Assembly (NCBI RefSeq): GCF_018413605.1
Contig: NZ_JAHCDN010000001.1
Span: 372,001 to 436,000, forward strand
Direction of reading: 5' to 3'
Source: Variovorax sp. PCZ-1
GTDB taxonomy: Bacteria > Pseudomonadota > Gammaproteobacteria > Burkholderiales > Burkholderiaceae_C
DNA length: 64,000 bases
The translations under genes and the position numbers were made by a program. Below, one piece after another: positions 48,940-57,543 of the stretch. The first letter of the stretch is position 1, and the number at the start of each line of letters is the position of its first letter. The notes under the pieces are model-generated. The model was not told where the DNA came from and did no database searches. It worked only from the letters and a program-made list of their open reading frames with translations.

Positions 48940-51900
48940 ATGCAGACAACAACCATTCCCACCGGCTCCACCGTCTCTTACTTGGCAGCAGATGTTCCTG
49001 CTCCGACCAAAGTTTCTCAGCAAGTAGCTAGCAGTCCCTACAGCAGCTATCAAATCATTCGCCGTAACGGCGCAGTCGTTCCTTTTGAGCCGAGCAAAAT
49101 CGCTGTGGCCACGATGAAGGCTTTTCTTGCAGTTCATGGCACCCAGGGTGCGGCTTCAGCGAGCGTTCGCGAAGCTGTGGATGCCCTCACGAGCAACGTG
49201 GTGCGTGCTTTGATGCGCTCGCGTCCTGGCGGCGGTACATTTCATATTGAAGACGTGCAAGATCAAGTGGAGCTTGGCCTGATGCGCGGTGAGCATTTGG
49301 AAGTGGCGCGTGCTTATGTGCTGTATCGCGAGCGCCGTGCACAAGAGCGCGCTAAGGCGCCCGCAGCGCCAGTTGTGGCTGCCCCTACTTTGCATGTGGT
49401 GGATGGCGGCAAGCGTGTTCCCTTGGATTTGGCAACACTGAAGGCGTTGATTGAATCCAGCTGCGCCGGCTTGAATAAAGATGTGAGTCCAGCACCAATT
49501 CTGGCCGAGACTTTACGTAATCTGTATGACGGCGTGCCTGTGGATGAGGTTTACAAAGCCTCTATCCTTGCGGCGCGGACCATGATTGAGAAAGAGCCGG
49601 ATTACACCTACGCTACATCGCGTTTGTTGATGCACACGATTCGTAAGGAAATCTTGGGGCAAGAAACCACGCAGGCTGAAATGACGCAGGCTTATCCTGA
49701 GTATTTTCCCCGTTTCATTCGCAAAGGTGTAGAAAACGACCTGCTGGATGAGCGTATGGAGCAGTTTGATCTGAAGCGCCTTGGGGCTGCACTCAAGCCT
49801 GAGCGCGATTTGCAGTTTGACTACCTTGGTCTGCAAACACTGTATGACCGCTACTTTTTGCATGTGCGCAAGACTCGCATCGAAATGCCACAAGCTTTCT
49901 TTATGCGTGTAGCCATGGGCTTGTCTCTCAACGAAGTTGACCGTGAAGCCCGGGCGATCGAATTCTATGAAGTGTTGAGTTCCTTTGATTTCATGAGCAG
50001 TACGCCCACCTTGTTTAACAGCGGTACCTTACGCTCTCAGTTATCGTCTTGCTATCTGACGACGGTGCCTGATCACTTGGATGGCATTTACGAATCCATC
50101 AAGGAAAACGCTCTGCTCTCCAAATTCGCAGGTGGCTTGGGCAACGATTGGACTCGCGTACGCGCTATGGGCTCGCATATCAAAGGCACAAACGGTGAGT
50201 CGCAAGGCGTTGTGCCGTTCCTGAAAGTGGTCAACGACACTGCAGTTGCAGTGAATCAGGGTGGTAAACGTAAGGGTGCGGTCTGCACCTATCTAGAGAC
50301 ATGGCATCTGGATATCGAAGAATTCTTGGAGTTGCGCAAAAACACAGGTGACGATCGCCGCCGTACGCATGACATGAATACGGCCAACTGGATTCCTGAT
50401 CTGTTCATGCGCCGCGTGATGGAAAAGGGTGACTGGACCTTGTTCTCTCCAGCCGATACACCTGATTTGCACGATCTCTTTGGTTCTGCCTTTGAGAAAG
50501 CCTATGTGGCGTATGAGCAGAAAGCAGCTGAAGGCAAACTCAAACTGCACAAGAAAGTCTCTGCGTCTGATCTGTGGCGCAAGATGCTCACCATGTTGTT
50601 TGAAACGGGTCATCCATGGATCACTTACAAGGATGCTTGTAATGTTCGTTCGCCCCAGCAGCATGCAGGTGTCGTGCATTCATCTAATCTCTGCACGGAA
50701 ATCACGCTCAATACATCCGACACAGAGACGGCTGTTTGCAACCTAGGCTCGGTTAATCTTGTGCAGCACTTGAAAGATGGTGCAAACGGTAAAGAACTGG
50801 ATCGCGTCAAGCTGCAGAAAACCATCACTACAGCCATGCGTATGCTGGACAACGTGATCGACATCAATTACTACGCCGTGAAAAAAGCGCGTGACTCTAA
50901 CATGCGTCACCGCCCGGTAGGCTTGGGTCTGATGTCTTTCCAAGACTGCCTGTATGAGTTGCGTACCCCCTACGGCTCGGACGCTGCTGTGAAGTTTGCT
51001 GATGAGTCCATGGAGGCCATTTGCTACTACGCTTACTGGGCATCCACCGATTTGGCCAAAGAGCGTGGTAAATATGCCAGCTACAAAGGTTCACTCTGGG
51101 ATCAAGGCGTTTTGCCTTTGGATACCTTGGATTTGCTGGCCAAAGAGCGCGGTGGCTATGTGGAAGTCGATCGCTCCAGCACGATGGATTGGGATGCACT
51201 TCGCAAAAAGATCGCGCAAGATGGTATGCGCAATTCCAATTGCGTGGCGATTGCGCCAACGGCAACCATCTCCAACATCATTGGTGTGGACGCTTGTATC
51301 GAGCCTTGCTTTGGTAATCTCTCGGTCAAATCCAACCTGTCTGGCGAGTTCACAGTGATCAATCACTACCTCGTGCGCGATTTGAAGCGCCTTGGGCTTT
51401 GGGATGATGTGATGGTGGTCGATCTCAAGCACTTTGATGGTTCCTTGCGCCCGATTGATCGCGTACCACCCGATGTGAAAGCCTTGTATGCCACGGCTTT
51501 TGAAGTCGACACGACTTGGATCATTGAGGCTGCTGCACGTCGCCAGAAATGGATTGATCAAGCGCAGTCGCTCAATATCTATATGGCGGGCGCTTCTGGC
51601 AAAAAGCTCGACGATACCTACAAGCTGGCTTGGCTTCGCGGTCTGAAGACCACTTACTATCTGCGCACGGTGGGTGCTACGCACGCAGAAAAATCTACGG
51701 TGACATCAAGTCAACTCAATGCGGTGTCCTCGGGCGGTGGTGTTGGTGGTGCGGGTGTGAAGAGTGCTTCGGCACAAGTAGCCAAGCCCAGTGCGCTTGA
51801 GGCAGCAGCGGCAGCAGCACAAGCACAGCTGTCTGCCACGCCAGCAACTGATATCAAGTTTTGCGGTGTGGATGATCCCACCTGCGAGGCTTGCCAATAA
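48940..51900 (+). CDS. nrdA: Class Ia ribonucleotide reductase, alpha subunit
   Basis: Large subunit (986 residues) that reduces ribonucleoside diphosphates. An N-terminal ATP-cone (IIRRNGAVVPFEPSKIAVATMKAFL, about 40-130) is followed by a second, partial cone-like segment, then the barrel with the active-site cysteines (QLSSCYL, NLCTEITLN) and radical-transfer end (KTTYYLRT). The C-terminal redox tail is CGVDDPTCEACQ. The start ATG 48940 has GAGGAA 5 bp upstream; an in-frame TTG at 48841 was rejected. Two NrdR boxes precede it. A strong hairpin separates it from nrdB. Confidence 0.96.
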   Translation: MQTTTIPTGSTVSYLAADVPAPTKVSQQVASSPYSSYQIIRRNGAVVPFEPSKIAVATMKAFLAVHGTQGAASASVREAVDALTSNVVRALMRSRPGGGTFHIEDVQDQVELGLMRGEHLEVARAYVLYRERRAQERAKAPAAPVVAAPTLHVVDGGKRVPLDLATLKALIESSCAGLNKDVSPAPILAETLRNLYDGVPVDEVYKASILAARTMIEKEPDYTYATSRLLMHTIRKEILGQETTQAEMTQAYPEYFPRFIRKGVENDLLDERMEQFDLKRLGAALKPERDLQFDYLGLQTLYDRYFLHVRKTRIEMPQAFFMRVAMGLSLNEVDREARAIEFYEVLSSFDFMSSTPTLFNSGTLRSQLSSCYLTTVPDHLDGIYESIKENALLSKFAGGLGNDWTRVRAMGSHIKGTNGESQGVVPFLKVVNDTAVAVNQGGKRKGAVCTYLETWHLDIEEFLELRKNTGDDRRRTHDMNTANWIPDLFMRRVMEKGDWTLFSPADTPDLHDLFGSAFEKAYVAYEQKAAEGKLKLHKKVSASDLWRKMLTMLFETGHPWITYKDACNVRSPQQHAGVVHSSNLCTEITLNTSDTETAVCNLGSVNLVQHLKDGANGKELDRVKLQKTITTAMRMLDNVIDINYYAVKKARDSNMRHRPVGLGLMSFQDCLYELRTPYGSDAAVKFADESMEAICYYAYWASTDLAKERGKYASYKGSLWDQGVLPLDTLDLLAKERGGYVEVDRSSTMDWDALRKKIAQDGMRNSNCVAIAPTATISNIIGVDACIEPCFGNLSVKSNLSGEFTVINHYLVRDLKRLGLWDDVMVVDLKHFDGSLRPIDRVPPDVKALYATAFEVDTTWIIEAAARRQKWIDQAQSLNIYMAGASGKKLDDTYKLAWLRGLKTTYYLRTVGATHAEKSTVTSSQLNAVSSGGGVGGAGVKSASAQVAKPSALEAAAAAAQAQLSATPATDIKFCGVDDPTCEACQ

Positions 51901-51925
51901 AAAATTCAAGCATCGCTTGCACTTG

Positions 51926-51974
51926 TTTTTCGCGTGCTCTTGAATTCATAGCAATTCAAGAGCACGCAAAAAAA
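51926..51974. terminator. Perfect hairpin terminator between nrdA and nrdB
   Basis: Arms GCGTGCTCTTGAATT (51932-51946) and AATTCAAGAGCACGC (51953-51967) are perfectly complementary, with a T-run on the left and AAAAAAA on the right. Because the T-run follows the stem only on the minus strand, on the plus strand it may stabilise or slow the transcript instead. Confidence 0.7.
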
Positions 51975-52091
51975 TGTGGTGTGATGCAAAAGCGATGTAA
52001 TTCAACAACACAAAATCGAGTTCGGATGCCGCAAGACTTGCATGAAATTTGCATTTGCGTTCATCTGCTCTCATAATCGGAGCAATTAGTT

Positions 52092-53303
52092 ATGTTGACC
52101 TGGGACGAAGAAGTCAAACCCGCACTGCAAACTCTTGTCGCAAGTGGCTCCGCAAGCCACTTGGATGCAGTGTCCTCTCCTGTTTCTGCCGTCGAGCGCA
52201 CAACACTTGATGATGGTGCTCCAGTGCCTGCAAATTTCGCAGCGAACGTACAAGCAGCGCAGCACTCCAATCAAGCCAGCACACATCGCCGTGTCAATGC
52301 CGCAGACAAGCGCATCATCAACGGCGCCACCGATGTGAACCAGCTCGTGCCCTTCAAATACAAATGGGCTTGGGAAAAATATTTGGCTACTTGCGCCAAC
52401 CACTGGATGCCGCAAGAGATCAATATGACGCGCGATATCGCCTTGTGGAAAGATCCCAATGGTCTGACCGATGACGAGCGCCGCCTGATCAAGCGCAATC
52501 TGGGCTTCTTCGTGACGGCCGATTCTTTGGCTGCCAATAATATTGTGCTCGGTAGCTATCGCCATATCACAGCGCCTGAGTGCCGCCAATTCTTGCTGCG
52601 CCAAGCCTTTGAGGAGGCGATCCACACCCATGCCTACCAATACATTGTGGAATCGCTGGGCTTGGACGAGAGTGAGATCTTCAATGCCTATCATGAAGTG
52701 GCCAGCATCCGCAACAAAGATGAGTTCCTCATCCCCTTCATCGACACACTGACCAATCCGCATTTCGTCACCGGCACACCAGAAAATGATCAGAAGCTCT
52801 TGAAGAGCCTGATCGTATTTGCTTGCTTGATGGAAGGCCTGTTCTTCTATGTTGGCTTCACACAGATTCTGGCGTTGGGTCGTCAGAACAAAATGATGGG
52901 CGCTGCAGAGCAGTATCAATACATCCTGCGCGATGAATCCATGCACTGCAATTTCGGTATTGATCTGATCAACCAGATCAAACTGGAGAATCCTCATTTG
53001 TGGACAGCAGAGTTCAAAGCCGAGATCAAGGCCTTGTTCCTGAAAGCCGTAGAGCTGGAATACGCATACGCCGAAGACACCATGCCACGCGGCGTGCTCG
53101 GCTTGAATGCTTCGATGTTCAAAGGTTATCTGCGCTACATCGCCAATCGCCGTGCCGTGCAGATTGGCTTAGAAGAATTGTTCCCTGGGGAAGAGAATCC
53201 TTTCCCATGGATGAGTGAAATGATTGACTTGAAGAAGGAACGCAACTTCTTCGAGACAAGAGTGATTGAGTACCAGTCGGGTGGCGCATTGTCTTGGGAC
53301 TGA
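52092..53303 (+). CDS. nrdB: Class Ia ribonucleotide reductase, beta subunit
   Basis: Small subunit (403 residues) that carries the di-iron tyrosyl radical. The ligand pattern matches E. coli NrdB: the Asp of [10 protein letters not shown] (Asp84), Glu and His of FEEAIH (Glu115, His118), and the radical Tyr four residues later (IHTHAY, Tyr122); the second helical pair shows [11 protein letters not shown] and [11 protein letters not shown] (Glu238, His241). The first 70 residues are a low-complexity extension not found in E. coli. The ATG at 52092 lacks a strong ribosome-binding site. It has a separate leader of 117 bp behind a hairpin, and no NrdR box of its own. Confidence 0.96.
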   Translation: MLTWDEEVKPALQTLVASGSASHLDAVSSPVSAVERTTLDDGAPVPANFAANVQAAQHSNQASTHRRVNAADKRIINGATDVNQLVPFKYKWAWEKYLATCANHWMPQEINMTRDIALWKDPNGLTDDERRLIKRNLGFFVTADSLAANNIVLGSYRHITAPECRQFLLRQAFEEAIHTHAYQYIVESLGLDESEIFNAYHEVASIRNKDEFLIPFIDTLTNPHFVTGTPENDQKLLKSLIVFACLMEGLFFYVGFTQILALGRQNKMMGAAEQYQYILRDESMHCNFGIDLINQIKLENPHLWTAEFKAEIKALFLKAVELEYAYAEDTMPRGVLGLNASMFKGYLRYIANRRAVQIGLEELFPGEENPFPWMSEMIDLKKERNFFETRVIEYQSGGALSWD

Positions 53304-53530
53304 TCTTGCAGATCGGTCTTGAGGAGTGAGTCAGGCGATTGGTACGCGCTGTGGTCAACTGAAAAGCTGATCACAGCAGGTTTGTGAAGGTGTTCAAACA
53401 TAGAACCCAAGCAAGCCAAACCCTATTCAGACTGTTGAGCTCTGGCTCAGCGGTTTGAATCGCTTGGCGTGCATCCGTGCGCGAAGTGTTTTATCTGTTG
53501 ATCCGTAAACTAGATCTAGGAGAAACAATC
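53304..53530. other. Intergenic region before the histone H1-like gene
   Basis: No gene seen. It should contain the promoter of the histone-like gene; AGGAGA 7 bp before the ATG (53518-53524) is its ribosome-binding site. Confidence 0.4.
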
Positions 53531-53932
53531 ATGGCAACTGCAAAAAAAGCTCCGGCAAAGAAAGCCGCTGCAAAAAAACCCGCTGCAAAAAAAGCTGCAG
53601 CAAAGAAGCCCGCTGCTAAAAAAGTAGCGAAAAAAGCTCCAGCCAAGAAAGCTGCTGCTAAAAAGCCAGCAGCCAAAAAGGTTGCAGCGAAGAAGCCTGC
53701 TGCTAAAAAAGTAGCGAAAAAAGTCGCTAAAAAGGCGCCAGCTAAGAAAGCTGCAGCTAAAAAAGTAGCCAAAAAAGCTGCTAAAAAGCCTGCTGCCAAA
53801 AAACCTGCTGCCAAGAAAGCTGCGAAAAAGCCCGCTGCGAAGAAAGCTGCGAAAGCACCCGCTGCCCCTGCGGCTCAGACGACTCTGAACCCGCAGGCTG
53901 CTTGGCCGTTTCCAACAGCCAGCAAGCCCTAA
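53531..53932 (+). CDS. Histone H1-like Lys/Ala/Pro-rich DNA-binding protein
   Basis: A 133-residue basic protein made of repeats of [12 protein letters not shown] and [11 protein letters not shown] through residue about 110, like eukaryotic H1 tails, AlgP and Bordetella/Burkholderia H1 homologues. It ends with [17 protein letters not shown], a tail found in Comamonadaceae H1-like proteins. It should coat DNA and influence nucleoid structure. The length of such repeats varies between strains because the DNA is repetitive. I chose ATG 53531 with AGGAGA upstream. A strong terminator follows 20 bp after the stop. Confidence 0.92.
   Translation: MATAKKAPAKKAAAKKPAAKKAAAKKPAAKKVAKKAPAKKAAAKKPAAKKVAAKKPAAKKVAKKVAKKAPAKKAAAKKVAKKAAKKPAAKKPAAKKAAKKPAAKKAAKAPAAPAAQTTLNPQAAWPFPTASKP
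53540..53868 (+). repeat. Low-complexity Ala/Lys/Pro codon repeat
   Basis: Imperfect tandem units of about 12-36 bp (AAA-AAA-GCx-GCx-GCx-AAR patterns) inside the histone-like gene. Copy-number change by slippage or recombination is expected. Confidence 0.85.
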
Positions 53933-53950
53933 TAGGGTTTGAGCAAATAA

Positions 53951-53980
53951 AAACCCGCCATGCGAATGGCGGGTTTTTTT
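53951..53980. terminator. Bidirectional terminator after the histone-like gene
   Basis: ACCCGCCAT and ATGGCGGGT form a stem with a GCGA tetraloop; A-run before, seven Ts after. It can serve both the histone-like gene and the convergent RidA-type gene. Confidence 0.92.
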
Positions 53981-53993
53981 ATGGGGATTTTCG

Positions 53994-54638
53994 TCAGACT
54001 AAAACAGCCGTTGCCTCAACCTCAATAAGCACTTCAGAGGAGGGCAGCATTCCTGACACTTCCACCACCGTGCTCACCACACCCGCTGGGCAAAAGATTT
54101 GCCGCACGCGGTTGTAAGCCGGGTAATGCCGCAGATCACGAAAATATTGCACGAGCTTGAAGACATCGCTCATCTGTGCGCCATGTTGCTGCGCGATCTC
54201 GCGGATGCGGGAGAGCACGAACCAGCTTTGCGCGACGATGGGTGCTTCGAAGACATCGACACTGAGCTGACCGGTGTCGTAGCCTAAAGAGCGCAGTTCT
54301 TGTCTCGCGTGCGCAGGGAGGTCGTCGTAAGAGGTGATAACTTTTTTCGCTGCAGGATCAACGGCGATCACACCGCTCATGTAAAGCAGATTGCCTACGC
54401 GCTTGGCTGCCAGATAGTTCGCCAGCGGTTGACCTGTAGGGCTCGTTACATCAGGCGCATCGCCGAGTGACGGCAAGGCTTTTGGCATTGCTGTAGCCGC
54501 TTTCAAGCCAGGCGGCGTTGGCATGTCTTCCGAGCGAAGTCGGATGGCTTGAGCAGCTTTATCTAGAGCCTCTTGCCCCATCTTCTCTTTCACAGCATCC
54601 ATATTGCGGCGCGCTGCCGCATTGATCACACTTTTCAT
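53994..54638 (-). CDS. RidA (YjgF/UK114) family protein with N-terminal extension
   Basis: A 214-residue protein. Residues about 75-214 form a RidA domain (QPLANYLAAKRVGNLLYMSGVIAVDP, then AGVVSTVVEVSGMLPSSEVLIEVEATAVL), the fold that deaminates reactive enamine/imine intermediates. The usual catalytic Arg context (around RVR/CPAGVVSTVVEVSG) seems replaced in part, so activity is unsure. The first 70 residues are an extra, helical segment not in classic 130-residue RidA. It converges on the histone-like gene. A MITE-like element follows its 5' side. Confidence 0.85.
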   Translation of the reverse strand: MKSVINAAARRNMDAVKEKMGQEALDKAAQAIRLRSEDMPTPPGLKAATAMPKALPSLGDAPDVTSPTGQPLANYLAAKRVGNLLYMSGVIAVDPAAKKVITSYDDLPAHARQELRSLGYDTGQLSVDVFEAPIVAQSWFVLSRIREIAQQHGAQMSDVFKLVQYFRDLRHYPAYNRVRQIFCPAGVVSTVVEVSGMLPSSEVLIEVEATAVLV

Positions 54639-54651
54639 CTCACATCCTTAG

Positions 54652-54934
54652 GGCGTGTTTAATACCATTTATGGAGAGCGCGTTGCGAGTCAAAAAAGTC
54701 TCAGGCAAGGCGCGCTTAATTATCGCGTCACGTTGGCAGCCGGGGTCGCCTCCCGGCAAGGCATCGTAACGCCGCCTGAGGCTTTTTTGGCCACAACCCT
54801 TCGGTAATGAGCGGCAAAAGCCGCCACTCGTCGTTGCTCGTCTAGACAAGGCGCGAGCCGTGTCGTCGCCGTGCGCCTAGATTGGCAGCTTTTGTCACTC
54901 ATTCGCGCCTGCAGAAATGGTGTTAAACACGCCC
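54652..54934. mobile_element. MITE-like element with terminal inverted repeats
   Basis: About 283 bp bounded by inverted repeats: GGGCGTGTTTAA-t-ACCATTT at 54653 and AAATGGT-g-TTAAACACGCCC at 54914-54933 (19 of 20 match). An inner pair, AAAAAAGTCTCAGGC and GCCTGAGGCTTTTTT, adds structure. It has no reading frame for a transposase. The right end overlaps the end of the quinone reductase gene and provides its last codons and stop. Confidence 0.8.
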
Positions 54935-55528
54935 CAACTCGCCCCGCACTTTTGCGATGAATTCTTCGCAATCTTCGCGGCTCACATTGTTCATATTGTG
55001 CAGCTGAAGATAAGTCGTTTTGCAGCTCTTGGCCATGATGGCGCGCAGGCCGCGGGTGAAGAGTTTTTTGCAGGGGTCGCCCATGCCCTTGAGCCACCAC
55101 CAAGGCGCGCCACCATGCGTGATGACGGTGAGGCGGGTGATATGACGCAGGCCGGGTACGGCTGTCTTGCCTTTTTGTGGCGGCGGTAAGAAGGCCACGC
55201 CAGGCAGCCACACACGCTCTAACCAGCCTTTGAGCATGGCTGGCGGCCCGTAAAACCAGACGGGGAAAACGAAGACGATGTGCTCACACCAGCGCAGCGC
55301 GTCCACATGCGCTTGCACTTTGGTTTCTATGGCGTTCGGATTCGGCAAATAATCCAGCCGCTCTTGCAGCGAGAGCACCGGTTCAAAGCCTTCTGAATAA
55401 AGATCAATGCAGCGCAGCTCATGGCCGCGCGCGCGCAAAGCTTCTTGCGTGGTTTGATACAGCGCGGCGCTGAAGCTTTGCGGATTGGGATGGCAATAAA
55501 CAATGAGGGTGCGTAACTTCTCACCCAT
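54923..55528 (-). CDS. NAD(P)H dehydrogenase (quinone), flavodoxin-fold
   Basis: A 201-residue flavoprotein of the flavodoxin_2 family (MdaB/YcaK type). The FMN/FAD loop is YCHPNPQSFSAALYQTTQEAL near residue 11, then HIVFVFPVWFYGPPAMLKGWLERV and LTVITHGGAPWW complete the fold. It should reduce quinones or similar electrophiles with NAD(P)H. The last three residues and the stop (GRV-TAA, from GGGCGTGTTTAA) are supplied by the terminal inverted repeat of the MITE-like element, so the original C-terminus may have been changed. It starts 5 bp after the NMT1-type receptor gene. Confidence 0.85.
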   Translation of the reverse strand: MGEKLRTLIVYCHPNPQSFSAALYQTTQEALRARGHELRCIDLYSEGFEPVLSLQERLDYLPNPNAIETKVQAHVDALRWCEHIVFVFPVWFYGPPAMLKGWLERVWLPGVAFLPPPQKGKTAVPGLRHITRLTVITHGGAPWWWLKGMGDPCKKLFTRGLRAIMAKSCKTTYLQLHNMNNVSREDCEEFIAKVRGELGRV

Positions 55529-55532
55529 AAGC

Positions 55533-56555
55533 TTACTTGCCACCCAAGCGCTGCTTCACATCCATGCCAACCTTTTTGTTCACGAACTGAGTGGTGGCCA
55601 CTTGGCTCAGATCAACTTCTCCAGCTTTGTAGAGGCCAGCCTTCACCATCTTGTCGTGAAAGTCTTTAATGCGAGCTTGGCTCATCGCGCCAATGCCGTT
55701 TTGCAGGGCTTCGCCGCTGTCCACAATGCCGAGCTTTTTCATCAAATCGATACTGCCAGCAATACTCGCATCGGTCAGATTGGGGTTGGTCTTCTTCAGT
55801 AATTCATTGGTGGCTTTGTTGTCGCCATACAGGTAGTTGTTCCAGCCGATCAATGAGGCATCGACAAACTTTTGCACCAACTCAGGCTTGGTGCGTACCA
55901 ACTCGGTGCGAGTTTCAATCGTGGTGCTGTAAGTGGAGAAACCGTTATCAGCGAGCAAGAAGACCATCGGATCAAAGCCCGCTTGCGCCTTGATGCTGAT
56001 GGGCTCGCTGATGGAGTAGCCCTGCTGCACGGATTTTTTATCGGCGAGGAAGGGGCCGACGTTGAATACATAAGGCTTCAAGTTTTCATCTTTGAAGCCG
56101 TGCTCGGCCTTCATCCATTGCCAGAAAGAAAACTGACCGTCTTTACTAATGAAAGCGGTGGGCGCTTTGGTGAGGTCTGCAAAAGTTTTGTAGCCCTGAT
56201 CGGGGTGCGCAAAGATGGCTTGTGGGTCTTTCTGGAAGATCGCAGCCACCACGGTGGTGGGCACTTTGTTTTTCACGTTGTCAAACGTGAGCAGCAAATT
56301 GCCAGTCATCAAAAAGTCCAGCTTGCCAGTGGGCAGCAGCGGGCGGTTGTTCACCTGCGGGCCGCCTTGCACGATTTCTACATCGAGACCATAGCGCTTA
56401 TACGTGCCATCCACCACTGCTTGATAGAAACCGCCATGGCCGGGCTGGGCAAACCAATTCGTACCAAAGGTCACTTTTTCTTGGGCAAAAGCAGTGATTG
56501 CCGGCAAGAATACTGCGCTAACAGCTATAGATTTAAGAGCAGATTGCAAGGTCAT
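55533..56555 (-). CDS. NMT1/THI5-like ABC transporter substrate-binding protein
   Basis: Periplasmic binding protein (340 residues) of the NMT1/SsuA/ThiY class. A signal peptide (MTLQSALKSIAVSAVFLPAITAFAQ) precedes VTFGTNWFAQPGHGGFYQAVVDGTYKRYGLDVEI and PTGKLDFLMTGNLLLTFD, the typical N-terminal lobe. The ligand (pyrimidine, nitrile or sulfonate-like) is not clear. No permease or ATPase is next to it. GGAGA 7 bp upstream supports ATG 56555. Its signal peptide is encoded by an E60 repeat and nearly equals that of the MerP-like protein at 24167 (SIA-x-SA-x-FLPA). Confidence 0.9.
   Translation of the reverse strand: MTLQSALKSIAVSAVFLPAITAFAQEKVTFGTNWFAQPGHGGFYQAVVDGTYKRYGLDVEIVQGGPQVNNRPLLPTGKLDFLMTGNLLLTFDNVKNKVPTTVVAAIFQKDPQAIFAHPDQGYKTFADLTKAPTAFISKDGQFSFWQWMKAEHGFKDENLKPYVFNVGPFLADKKSVQQGYSISEPISIKAQAGFDPMVFLLADNGFSTYSTTIETRTELVRTKPELVQKFVDASLIGWNNYLYGDNKATNELLKKTNPNLTDASIAGSIDLMKKLGIVDSGEALQNGIGAMSQARIKDFHDKMVKAGLYKAGEVDLSQVATTQFVNKKVGMDVKQRLGGK
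56483..56539 (-). repeat. E60 element copy 19, reverse, encodes a signal peptide
   Basis: GGGCAAAAGCAGTGATTGCC then GGCAAGAATACTGCGCTAAC and AGCTATAGATTTAAGAG. Encodes KSIAVSAVFLPAITAF. Confidence 0.85.
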
Positions 56556-56663
56556 AGGTTTCTCCGATGGATATGACAGGTCAATACTAGAAAGCACAAT
56601 GGTTGCATAAAGCATGCCCGAGAATGCTTAGGGTTTACAGCGTATCTGTGTATCTCTACGATT

Positions 56664-56972
56664 TCAATCGAAGATTTCATTCAGCCACGATTTCTTACGT
56701 TTTGGGTAGCCGCCGTATTTGTGCGCATCCGAATCCTGGAAATCGCGGTGGCCATAAGGAGAGGCTGGCTGCTGTGGATAGGGCGCAGGCGCTGTGGGGC
56801 CTGGCCGCTGGGGAGCAGCAGCTTGTGGCATGCTGGCTGCCGCCCGATCCATCAGCTTATCGAGCTCGCCGCGATCAAGCCACACGCCTCGGCATTTCGG
56901 GCAATAGTCAATTTCTACGCCTTGGCGATCCATCATCGCAAGATCGGTATCAACGCAAACAGGGCATTTCAT
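56664..56972 (-). CDS. Zinc-ribbon (zf-TFIIB) protein
   Basis: A 102-residue protein with a TFIIB-type zinc ribbon at the start: MKCPVCVDTDLAMMDRQGVEIDYCPKCRGVWLDRGELDKL (four Cys in CPVC and CPKC). The middle is Pro/Ala/Gln-rich and the end basic (YPKRKKSWLNEIFD). This short form is common in Proteobacteria and its function is unknown. The gene is alone, opposite in direction to groES. Confidence 0.88.
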   Translation of the reverse strand: MKCPVCVDTDLAMMDRQGVEIDYCPKCRGVWLDRGELDKLMDRAAASMPQAAAPQRPGPTAPAPYPQQPASPYGHRDFQDSDAHKYGGYPKRKKSWLNEIFD

Positions 56973-57091
56973 GGTCAGGTTCCTAAAGGTGAAATGAAGA
57001 GGTGACTGTTAGAAATGCTTTTATGCATGATGCCTGCTCCGGGCGAGCGGGATGCAAGGCACATTTAGTTTCCGCAAAAGCCCAGTGGTCA

Positions 57092-57119
57092 TTGAAATTT
57101 CACAAAAAGCCGCTATCAT
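57092..57119 (+). promoter_or_regulatory. groESL promoter
   Basis: TTGAAA (57092) and TATCAT (57114) with a 16-bp spacer, a sigma-70-like promoter. Its -10 abuts the CIRCE operator, so bound HrcA would block transcription start. Confidence 0.75.
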
Positions 57120-57145
57120 TAGCACTCTATCCGGGTGAGTGCTAA
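57119..57145 (+). promoter_or_regulatory. CIRCE operator (HrcA site)
   Basis: TTAGCACTC-N9-GAGTGCTAA, a perfect match to the CIRCE consensus. The heat-sensitive repressor HrcA should bind here and control groES-groEL. Confidence 0.97.
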
Positions 57146-57164
57146 CAATATTTTGTTGCAAACC

Positions 57165-57213
57165 CGGAAAAGTTAGCTAATGCCAACTTCGCGTTGGCAT
57201 TACAAGTTTTCCG
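57165..57213 (+). other. Hairpin in the groES 5' leader
   Basis: AATGCCAA...TTGGCATT forms a perfect 8-base stem with a 7-base loop, nested in an outer pair CGGAAAA/TTTTCCG. It sits between CIRCE and the groES ribosome-binding site and may stabilise or control the message. Confidence 0.6.
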
Positions 57214-57246
57214 TAACCCCTGTTGCTTAATTCTTTAGGAGATGCA

Positions 57247-57537
57247 ATGAAACTACGTCCTCTGGCCGATCGCGTGATCGTCAAGCGTGTTGACAGTGAA
57301 ACCAAAACAGCCTCTGGCATCGTGATTCCCGATGCAGCCGCTGAGAAGCCTGATCAAGGCGAAGTCTTGGCTGTGGGCCCTGGCCGCACCAATGACAAAG
57401 GCGAAGTCAAAGCCCTGTCCGTCAAAGTGGGCGACAAGGTTTTGTTCGGCAAATACAGCGGCCAGACCGTCAAAGTTGGTGGCGATGAGCTCTTGGTCAT
57501 GAAAGAAGATGACCTGTTTGCGGTCGTAGAGAAGTAA
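57247..57537 (+). CDS. groES: Co-chaperonin GroES
   Basis: The 96-residue cap of the chaperonin. [46 protein letters not shown] is classic GroES, with the mobile loop in the middle of that stretch and the end [21 protein letters not shown] lies 8 bp before ATG 57247. It shares the CIRCE-controlled promoter with groEL, which follows after 94 bp containing an E60 repeat. Confidence 0.98.
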   Translation: MKLRPLADRVIVKRVDSETKTASGIVIPDAAAEKPDQGEVLAVGPGRTNDKGEVKALSVKVGDKVLFGKYSGQTVKVGGDELLVMKEDDLFAVVEK

Positions 57538-57543
57538 TCTACT

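Noticed and set aside
53540-53868. Regular repeats that could suggest a CRISPR array or minisatellite
   Set aside because: They are in-frame Ala/Lys/Pro codons of a histone H1-like protein, with no unique spacers. No CRISPR array was seen in the window.
54720-55211. A 163-codon minus-strand open frame spanning the MITE-like element and the quinone reductase
   Set aside because: It overlaps a clear flavodoxin-fold gene in another frame and is Arg/Pro/Ala-rich like other GC shadow frames.
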